The translations under genes were made by a program, and so were the position numbers. The notes beneath the pieces are model-generated. The model saw nothing but the letters and a program-made list of their open reading frames with translations, was not told the DNA's origin and made no database searches. This document shows positions 18,667 through 26,900 of a stretch of 64,000 nt of DNA, in pieces (within the stretch, counting starts at the first letter, position 1; each line of letters begins with the position of its first letter). Origin of the DNA: Phycisphaerales bacterium (lineage in GTDB: Bacteria; Planctomycetota; Phycisphaerae; Phycisphaerales; UBA1924); contig JARGPA010000003.1 of NCBI GenBank assembly GCA_029213305.1, forward strand, positions 108,436-172,435. The letters run 5' to 3'.

Positions 18667-20195
18667 TTGTAAGAAATCCTTGGATCAGCCATAGAGTAAA
18701 GAATGTCAGCCAGCAACAAAGCGAGCAGGTTGACAGCCGCAATCATCATTGTGTTCGCAAGCAACAACTCACGATCCTTCAAGTAGATCGAGTTGAGAGT
18801 TAACTGTCCCATCCCAGGGATTGTGAAAATTTTCTCGATCACTACTGAACCCGCAAGCATCGCAGGGAAGATCGAAACAAACATCGTAATCAGTGGGAGC
18901 AAACTATTTCGGAACACATGTCTAAACACGATATCTTTGTACGCGACACCCTTTGCTTTCGCGGTTCGTACATAGTCCATGTTGAAGTTGTCGAGCATTG
19001 CTGCTCTGGTTTGCTTAGAGAGAACCGCGAATCCGCCGTACACCAAACAACTCACAGGCAACACAATATGAAACAACATGTCGAGCAAATACCCTGGTTG
19101 CCATCCTGTTGCTGATTGAGACGGAAGATAAGTGTAATCCTCAGACGCCGCGCTATGCAAACCACTTGCAGGGAATACACCAAAGTCGAAGTAGTTTGTA
19201 CTTGCAAGATATCCAATCATCAACACACCCGCGAGTGGGATTGGGAATGACCAAAGTGCAATGTACATCGAACCACTGATCCGATCAAAGATTCCACCAG
19301 ACCGTACCGCCGCGAGCATCCCTGATGGGATCGCAATAAAGTAAATGATCGGGATCGCAATCAGATTCAAAAGAATCGTGATCGGTAACGCTTCAGCAAT
19401 CAACTCAGACACAGGGCGTGACTTTGAGAATGATCGACCCAAGTCAGGCTTTGACAAGTACAATCCAGGAACAACAGGAACACCAGCTTGCGGATAAGGA
19501 ACTGCATCAAACACAGCGATTAGATTTTCGCGTTCATTGATAGCTTCCTGATAGTATCCGATGAGATCATTTCCCAAACGATTGATCTCAGCAATGCGAG
19601 GGGAGCTCTCGATCTGTTCACGATTCGAATCGACGACATCGTGCTTCACTTTCCCTTTGCTGTTGAATGCATTTTTAATTTCGAGTTCACCGATTGCTTT
19701 GCCGAGCTCGGTATCGAGTTGGGCTCGGCCTGTGATCAGCTTTGCTCGCGATTGAGAATAAACATTCGATTGGCGCCGATAGACTCGAGACTTCGAATCC
19801 TCAGTTGCATCATAATCCCATTCAATCGGATCTGTTGGTTCCGGTATAGGAAGATCAGTGACATACCACTCCCATAGCGGTGGTTCTTTCACTTCCTTCG
19901 GGGATCGAATGTATTCCCCTGTCGGATCAAGCAAATCGCGCTTACCCAACTTAATCGGAGAGATTCTTCCAAGCCAACGAACATACTGGACAGATGCAGG
20001 AGCATCAAGTCCATATCGATCTTCAAGGTACGCCTCTTTAATCGCTCGGCTCGTTTGCTCCATCTGCCCGCTACCAACATTGAGCGAAGCGCCAATCCCA
20101 CCAGGGCTCAATGCAATCAGCATGAACACCAAGAAGGTAATCCCGAGCAGAGTCGGAATCATTAACAACAATCGTCTGAGAATGTATACACCCAT
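18663..20195 (-). CDS. oppB: ABC transporter permease, OppB-type, enlarged
   Basis: 510 residues. The start MGVYILRRLLLMIPTLLGITFLVFMLI is the classic OppB N-terminus. A large soluble insertion (about 35-255) contains many charged and Tyr-rich segments. The permease core follows (LPITILLNLIAIPIIYFIAI, SFPIPLAGVLMIGYL) with an EAA loop RAAMLDNFNMDYVRTAKAKG and IPGMGQLTLNSIYLKD near the end. It pairs with the overlapping OppC-type protein. The insertion would face the periplasm, near the binding protein encoded 33 bases upstream. Confidence 0.92.
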   Translation of the reverse strand: MGVYILRRLLLMIPTLLGITFLVFMLIALSPGGIGASLNVGSGQMEQTSRAIKEAYLEDRYGLDAPASVQYVRWLGRISPIKLGKRDLLDPTGEYIRSPKEVKEPPLWEWYVTDLPIPEPTDPIEWDYDATEDSKSRVYRRQSNVYSQSRAKLITGRAQLDTELGKAIGELEIKNAFNSKGKVKHDVVDSNREQIESSPRIAEINRLGNDLIGYYQEAINERENLIAVFDAVPYPQAGVPVVPGLYLSKPDLGRSFSKSRPVSELIAEALPITILLNLIAIPIIYFIAIPSGMLAAVRSGGIFDRISGSMYIALWSFPIPLAGVLMIGYLASTNYFDFGVFPASGLHSAASEDYTYLPSQSATGWQPGYLLDMLFHIVLPVSCLVYGGFAVLSKQTRAAMLDNFNMDYVRTAKAKGVAYKDIVFRHVFRNSLLPLITMFVSIFPAMLAGSVVIEKIFTIPGMGQLTLNSIYLKDRELLLANTMMIAAVNLLALLLADILYSMADPRISYK

Positions 20196-20228
20196 TTTCC
20201 AAATGCTCCTTGAAGTATGTGAGCCGGA

Positions 20229-22217
20229 TTAAGGCGCGTAAAAGAACTCACGCTGCTCTAAACCCTTTGGATATGTTTCAACATTCTGGAAGTCTTTGTT
20301 GATGAATCTTAACCAAGGTGAGACACGAATAAAAGTGTAAGGCTGTTCTTCATTAACCAACGCGTGGAACTGATGGAACACATTCATTCGCTCTTCATAA
20401 TCGAGAGTTGCTTTGATCTTGTCAATGTAGACATCCTGACCCGCGTCCCACTGGATGAAGTTATGCCCTTGGTTTTGGATTGATTCTGAGTGCCAGATCT
20501 GCTTTGGATCTGATTCAGGCGCAGTTGCTGACCATCCTAAAGTGATTGCGTCGAAATCGCGGTTCTTCATAATCTGATCGTACAAGGACCAATCAACGAT
20601 TCTTGGGTTACATCTGATTCCAACCGACGCACACTGATCGACAAGATACTTCTGAAGGCGTTCAATTGTTTGACCGCCGGTTGCTCTTGTGAATTCGAAA
20701 CTAAACTCGTCTCCTCGTTCATTTTCCAAAATTCCGTCATCGTCACGATCTACCCAGCCTGCTTCTTCAAGCAGTTTGACTGCTCGCTCAGGATCGTAAG
20801 GCCATGGATCAATCTCTGGATTCGCAGCAGGTGATGGCGGATTGTTCGGGCCAACAGCAACATTTCCAATTCCTTCGTAGATGTCATCAATAATCAACTG
20901 ACGATCGATAATTAAAGTCATCGCTTGACGGACTCGTTTATCGTGGAATGGAGTGAGTTTCCCGTTGCGTGGACCACATTGCCATGCAATGAATGAATAT
21001 CCCGATCGGATATTGATCCAGTTGTTTGAGTATGCAAAGTTATCCCAACCTTGCTCGCGAGAAACCTTCGAAAACTGAGGCGAACTCGGACGGATCATGC
21101 TTGCTGTTGAGTTCCTAAACTCAGCAAGACGAGCAATGTCTTCAGTAATCGCTTTGAATCTCAGTGATGCAAGTGCAGGTTTCGGACCCCAGTATTGCTC
21201 GTTGCGAACTAGAACGACATCTTCGCCGGGTGCCCATTGATTATCGACATCAAGATTTGCAATCTTGAACGGTCCTGAACCCATTGCCAATGCGGTGCTT
21301 TGGTTGATCTGTGCAGGTGTGAGTTCTGAATAGAAATGTTTAGGAAGGATATAGAACATCATCGCTGATTGCAGGTTGTATGCATCTGCTTCATTAAAGA
21401 TGAACTCCACAACCTTCTCGGAGATGACATTAACTTCTTCAATCGAAGTCATGATCGAGCGTAACGATTCAGTTTCAAGTTCCGGGTTATTGATGTAATC
21501 ATGGAAACTCCAACGCACATCCTCTGCGGTTACTTCAACGCCGTCTGAGAAGTTGATATTGTCGCGAAGTTTCACGCGAAGCCAGTATCCGTTTGGATCA
21601 TATTGCCATGCTTCTGCGAGCACGCCGGACACTTCAAGCGTGACAGGATCGAACGCTGCAAGTGTTTCACAAATCTGATCATCTACTCGTCGGCCGTACA
21701 CATCTTCTGCGAGAACTGGAGTGAGCTTGCTTGGTTGAGCTTCGAAGATCTCAGTAAACTCGCCTCCGAGCTTGTACCCTTCCATTTCATATGGGGAGTT
21801 TGCAAAGTCGAGCTTTGGTTGCCACTCAATGGGGACATTGCCTGGGCGTGCCCAAGATCCGCGTCCGGTGTTTTCCGATTGAGTCGATTGTGAACCCGTA
21901 TTTCGGTTGGAATTCGCATTGTTCGATGTGTTGACCGTGAAGGCACCACTCGAGAGAAGGTCGTCGAGATTCTGCACCTTTGCTCCGATTTCGTCTGCTT
22001 TGGAAAGCATCTCATCAGTCGAAGCTTGAGTGTTCTGCAAGTTGCGTTCAAGCTTGGCTGCTTGCTGCTCTACAGTCCCGACCGTCGAGATCAGATCTTG
22101 TGTCTTTGCCCACAGCCGATCGTTCTGTTTCATGCTCATAAAAGCAATCACACCAACTACTGCAACGAGCACCATCAGGACGAAATCTTTGAGACCAAAC
22201 TTATTCTGCATCTGCAC
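20229..22217 (-). CDS. membrane-anchored substrate-binding protein (SBP family 5)
   Basis: 662 residues. Instead of a lipobox there is an N-terminal transmembrane helix (FVLMVLVAVVGVIAFMSM), then a coiled-coil stalk (about 35-90: TVGTVEQQAAKLERNLQNTQ) and a Ser/Asn/Thr-rich linker. The SBP_bac_5 domain follows. Typical elements are LAEAWQYDPNGYWLRVKLRD and NINFSDGVEVTAEDVRWSFH, with MGSGPFKIANLD further on. Near the end are VRQAMTLIIDRQLIIDDIY and NPEIDPWPYDPERAVKLLEE. It delivers a peptide or related solute to the permeases encoded downstream. The anchor with a stalk is unusual for this family. Confidence 0.92.
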   Translation of the reverse strand: MQMQNKFGLKDFVLMVLVAVVGVIAFMSMKQNDRLWAKTQDLISTVGTVEQQAAKLERNLQNTQASTDEMLSKADEIGAKVQNLDDLLSSGAFTVNTSNNANSNRNTGSQSTQSENTGRGSWARPGNVPIEWQPKLDFANSPYEMEGYKLGGEFTEIFEAQPSKLTPVLAEDVYGRRVDDQICETLAAFDPVTLEVSGVLAEAWQYDPNGYWLRVKLRDNINFSDGVEVTAEDVRWSFHDYINNPELETESLRSIMTSIEEVNVISEKVVEFIFNEADAYNLQSAMMFYILPKHFYSELTPAQINQSTALAMGSGPFKIANLDVDNQWAPGEDVVLVRNEQYWGPKPALASLRFKAITEDIARLAEFRNSTASMIRPSSPQFSKVSREQGWDNFAYSNNWINIRSGYSFIAWQCGPRNGKLTPFHDKRVRQAMTLIIDRQLIIDDIYEGIGNVAVGPNNPPSPAANPEIDPWPYDPERAVKLLEEAGWVDRDDDGILENERGDEFSFEFTRATGGQTIERLQKYLVDQCASVGIRCNPRIVDWSLYDQIMKNRDFDAITLGWSATAPESDPKQIWHSESIQNQGHNFIQWDAGQDVYIDKIKATLDYEERMNVFHQFHALVNEEQPYTFIRVSPWLRFINKDFQNVETYPKGLEQREFFYAP

Positions 22218-22283
22218 CTGCCTCTATCTGGATCATGGATGACACATCCATTTTAGGTTCGAGCTATACAATATCATCCATAA

Positions 22284-23615
22284 TCAGCGTTGTCGCTTCG
22301 GATCGAACGCTTCTCGGAGACCTTCGCCAACAAAATTCATTGCAAGGAGTGTGATTCCAAGCAATAAACACGGAAAAAACAACAACCACCAATGGCTGCG
22401 ATAAGTATTGAGTTCACCTAACCCCTCTGCGGCGAGATTTCCCCAGCTTGGTAAAGGCGGTTTGACACCAATTCCAAGAAAGCTCAGAAAACTCTCTTGG
22501 AGAATCGCTTGAGGGACAGCGAGGGTTGCATAAACCACAATTGGCCCGATCAAGTTTGGGAGCAAATGCCGAACAAAGATACGAGTCGGAGAACTCCCAA
22601 TCGCACGGGCCGCCTCGACAAACTGCTGATTCTTCAAACTCAGCACCTGCCCTCGGATAACTCTTGCCATAGTTAACCAACTCACTCCGCCGATAGCGAT
22701 CAGCAATGTCAGTACATCGAGAGATGTCCGAGTGCCTGCAGAGAGCTCACGACGAGGGTATTTCAGGACTGCTTGATCCATCCACTGGCCATGCAACTCA
22801 ATATCCGCCGCGAGTAACTCCCGAGCATCACTACGAGTAAACTCACCATCCATAGATTGAGAATGTGATTCAACAACCTGTTTCTGAATCCATCGTTCTT
22901 TTGCTTTATTGTGTGTAACCCACTCATCAACCATTGCATTGCTTGCAACCGCGAGCAAAACAACGAGCAGGATATACGGAAGTCCATAGAGGACATCGAC
23001 AACTCGCATCATGAATGAATCGACTTTGCCGCCGATATACGCTGCAAGGGCGCCGTAGATTGTTCCAATACCAACACTGATCAACGCGGCTGCGAGTCCG
23101 ATCGTTAATGAGATCCCGCCTCCTGCAAGTAATCGTGTGCCCAACGATCGTCCGAGCATGTCTGATCCAAACCAAAATGTTGGCCAACGAGGTTGTACTT
23201 CGTCGAGCAATGGACCTGAAGTCGTACTCAGGAGATCGTCAACAGACACCCCTTGCTCAAGTGCAATCGTTTCAAGCTCTGTAGGTTCAATTGCACCTGT
23301 GGATCTCTTGATATCTTGTTCGTCGTAACTCCACCAGAACGGCGGGAGCCGACCCGATTTAGGAGATCCTGCATCGTAACGAGGAACCCCGATCGTTTGA
23401 TTATTCTTATCAGATGCAGATGAAAGAGTCCAAGGCAATGAACCCAAGCATGCAATGAACATCACGATTAAAACACCCATCCCGAGCATACCTGCAACTG
23501 AGCGGGTAAGTGGGTTATCTCGTTGCCTGCTCGGCGCTCGGATCGCGCTAATCGATTCAGGTTCAGAACCTGAATTATCACGCGATCGCTCTTTGGATTG
23601 TCCTGACAATGCCAT
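22284..23615 (-). CDS. ABC transporter permease, OppC/DppC-type (second C subunit)
   Basis: 443 residues. An N-terminal polar region is followed by a membrane helix (about 40-60). A periplasmic part contains PRWPTFWFGSDMLGRSLGTR, the start of the C-type permease core. Helices then flank an insertion between about 218 and 290 (WIQKQVVESHSQSMDGEFTR). The EAA loop is LSLKNQQFVEAARAIGSSPT and the end is ESFLSFLGIGVKPPLPSWGN. It is the first gene of the importer cluster, 66 bases upstream of the binding protein. With the C-type protein at 16957-18666 this gives two C-type permeases and one B-type. Confidence 0.9.
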   Translation of the reverse strand: MALSGQSKERSRDNSGSEPESISAIRAPSRQRDNPLTRSVAGMLGMGVLIVMFIACLGSLPWTLSSASDKNNQTIGVPRYDAGSPKSGRLPPFWWSYDEQDIKRSTGAIEPTELETIALEQGVSVDDLLSTTSGPLLDEVQPRWPTFWFGSDMLGRSLGTRLLAGGGISLTIGLAAALISVGIGTIYGALAAYIGGKVDSFMMRVVDVLYGLPYILLVVLLAVASNAMVDEWVTHNKAKERWIQKQVVESHSQSMDGEFTRSDARELLAADIELHGQWMDQAVLKYPRRELSAGTRTSLDVLTLLIAIGGVSWLTMARVIRGQVLSLKNQQFVEAARAIGSSPTRIFVRHLLPNLIGPIVVYATLAVPQAILQESFLSFLGIGVKPPLPSWGNLAAEGLGELNTYRSHWWLLFFPCLLLGITLLAMNFVGEGLREAFDPKRQR

Positions 23616-23728
23616 GAACTCACCTTACTCCATCCATGTCGATGTATGTAAACCCGACGCCATGAAATTCACTGACAATCAAGTTGTATTGTGTGATCAA
23701 CTTCTCAACATTTTTCATGAGCAAATAA

Positions 23729-23757
23729 AAAAGGCCCACGCGTTGCATGAGCCTTTT
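23729..23757 (-). terminator. Rho-independent terminator after tRNA-Pro
   Basis: A 13-base-pair stem (AAAAGGCTCATGC with GCGTGGGCCTTTT, two or three G-U pairs) encloses a three-base loop. On the minus strand it is followed by further T residues. It lies 26 bases downstream of tRNA-Pro and upstream of the transporter cluster. Confidence 0.88.
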
Positions 23758-23782
23758 CAATCTTTCGATCCGAACGGATCAA

Positions 23783-23856
23783 TCAGGGAGACAGGACTTG
23801 AACCTGCGACCTTCTGGTCCCAAACCAGACGCTCTACCAAGCTGAGCTACACCCTG
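23783..23856 (-). tRNA. tRNA-Pro (TGG)
   Basis: 74 nt. The anticodon stem CTGGT/ACCAG has loop TTGGGA-type sequence with anticodon TGG. The D arm is GCTCAGCTTGGTAGAGC and the T arm GCAGG-TTCAAGT-CCTGT. The acceptor CAGGGTG/CTCCCTG has one mismatch at the sixth pair. CCA is not encoded. Confidence 0.94.
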
Positions 23857-23939
23857 TTGCGGTCACTACTGTAGACCACTCATCGGCAAAACTCATCTCC
23901 CAAGTCATCAAATTCTGATCTTTGACCCTCTCAAACTGA

Positions 23940-26900
23940 TCAAATTGGCAGTTCCTTGAAGATCAAAATCTTGGGCTTATCCCCCGGTTCGATCACATTG
24001 GTCCGATCTATCACCATCATGTACCGTTTTTGGATCGAAGGCACCAACGGATCTTCAGGATTCAGATTCGTCACATCCGATTCCTTGTATCCATGGAGAA
24101 CGAACCAGACTGCGTAGTAATCTGATCGAACACTGATGGTATTGAGCACTGAGTTCGCCATCGAGATCTTCTCGGCGTAATCGTCGATCGTCTCGCCGGT
24201 GTTCCCGCCGTTGAAGAGTTGTGACATGATTGTCACTTCAGTATCAATACCAGATTCAACTTCGTCAAACCCATATTGCTGGATTGAGAGATGCTTGAGT
24301 CCATTCCACCGAGCTAAGCTCGTTGTATCAAACTCAGGATCAACTCGCACAGCAAAGAGCTCGCCGAGAGAACCGAAACCTGGGGTCTGACGAAGACCAG
24401 GAATCCCAGTCATCCCTTCACGGGTATGAGGATCTGAGAGAGTCGTAGGTAATGGTGATAAGAGATCCGTCTCTTCAAGCATGTTGTTCGCAACAAAGCT
24501 TGGATCAGTCGGTTCCAAATTCAACGGCGCGGCTTCATAAAAAGTTGATCCAGAAGTCGCTGTCTCAATCATCGCAGATGTTGTTGGTGCGCCGTAGAGA
24601 CGATCTCGATACGCAACGATCGCAGATGCGACATCTGGATTGTCAGAAACATCATTATCCATGAGTGTCGGCAAGTTTGTACCGAGATAGGTCTTCCCCC
24701 ACCACTCATCAACTTCGTTTGCAGCAAGCGGATTCGGGGAATAGGTTACACGACTTGGAGTCAAACCAGGGAGCAATCGCAACACTTCCACAGGAGCAGT
24801 ATTGATATTCACTGCGCCAAAGGTGGGTCGGCTGAGTACTAACTGGTTTTGCTCGCGAGTTGTCAATGGAGTTGTTACAGGATCTGTAAGCTGATCAATT
24901 GGTTGGATCGCACGAGCATGATCAACAACACCCATCGCCATCGGTACTCCTGTACCACGAGGGATATCGATTCCTTGTTGGAAAGTTGGAGGCGTGTTCA
25001 CATCCATATTTACATACGCGATGTAGTTTTCGAGTGATAGATGTCCATCATCGAACAGCTTGTTCTCTGCAGTATTCGCTACATCGTAAGCGTCTTGCCA
25101 AACACTCGCCGCTTCGTCATTCGTACCTGGTAATCCGGCGTCTGGATCTTCATCAAACCCGAGGGCAATCGCCATCGCTTCTGGAGCAGTCATCCACTCC
25201 TCGTATACATACTCTGCAGATCCAACTCCTCGTGTTGAGTCAGGAGCGAATGACGGGCCGATACCCCATCCTAAAAGCAAATCACCTAAGCGAGGTGCTT
25301 CACCAATATGACTACCACTAGTAAATATTTCAGGTGCATCTACAGGATTCAACGGATCGATCCCTTCGAGTGCAGTTCCAGTGAGTGACAAGATACTCGG
25401 GGCAAACTTTCCAGTTGTATCGTTCGCAGCGTCCCCTGCGTCTGGAGATGCTCCAACAGGATCCGACTTCCAATGCGGTTGAAGCGCAAGGGTTTGAACA
25501 ATTGTACCTGTTGTTGGATCTCGCCCGAGTTCCCAGAAATCCCGAATTGTCTCTTGGATTTCAAAGTCCCCCAATATAGTGAGGTTCTCTTCGGTATCCA
25601 TTAAATCAGTACCAGTAAAGAAATCATCAGTGCCGAGGAATGCGATATCCAAATCATCAACATGCTCTGTTTGCGTCGAACTTGGATTCCCCAATGAACG
25701 AAGCATCCAAGGAGTGATCTGCCCAATCGATGGATCATCAGTTGTCACAGAATCCATGCGGCGATAAGTCTTCCACTGAGCAAATGTGATCCCAGTATTG
25801 TCATTGCGAACATTTCTTGATAGAGCACCCGGGGTGTCTGCAGGGTAACTCTCGCGATAAGTCACAGTGTGATCAATCAGGTTCTCACCCGGAGCAAGCG
25901 GTGTAACATCCGTCACAAAGTCAACCGACATCCGATCAACTAGAAGATCGTTCTCAACAAGATTTCGATCTGTCCGTTCGCTCGCAGCGACATTGAGATC
26001 ATTTGACTCTTCGTTGTTCGTTACGATTTTCTTCCAAAGTCGAGCTTCGTCGATATCATTGCGATTCGAGAAAACTGGAGATGGATGAGCAAGAGTAATA
26101 TCTGAAAGTGTACCAGTCGCAGTTTCGTTGAGCAATTTTCCATCACGAGGATCAAACTCCATCATCATAACTGGAGCTTGTCCACCCATTACATTGAGTT
26201 GACTCCGAACCCATTCTTCTGCAGGTCCTGTCCAACCTCGCGAGTCGGTTCCATCGAACAATGTATCTCCATCTGCATCTGGGTTTCCCCCTGAAGCAGT
26301 GAAGTTGCGAGGCAGACTCCCCCAACCAGTCATGTTGCGAGTCCATCGATCATCTGCATGATTCGTACCATCGAATCGCTTATCCGAGATCACATAGAAA
26401 ACTCTAGTCTCACCTGGCGCGAGACGGATATTGCGTACGATGAAATCGCCGTATTGTGATTGGTTCGAGAAGTCACCTTCATTTGTACCCGCTGAAGCTG
26501 AGGATTCAGTACCTGCAGGCATCAACAAACTACCATCGGGATCATCAACCACAGGATTGTTAACAACACCATCGATGAATGCAGATTCGGTGTCATCGTC
26601 AGAGAGGTAGTTTTCAACGCTATCCATGAATGGATACCACTCGATGTACTCACCAAGCTTGTAGAATCGACCTGCATATTCAACATAGTAATCAAACTGA
26701 TAGTTCGCAGTTGGATCGATCACATTCTCATCAGCGTCCAATCGCTTGCGTGTCATTGGTTCATTAGTCGCAAGACCTGATCCACCCAAGCTGATCGGTT
26801 GGTCATATGGATTGTGGAGTTGGAACGCGAGCACTTGAACTAGGAAATCGTCGTTCGCTGTAGAGAGATCACCATTGATCGTGACTTGCATTGCATCTGG

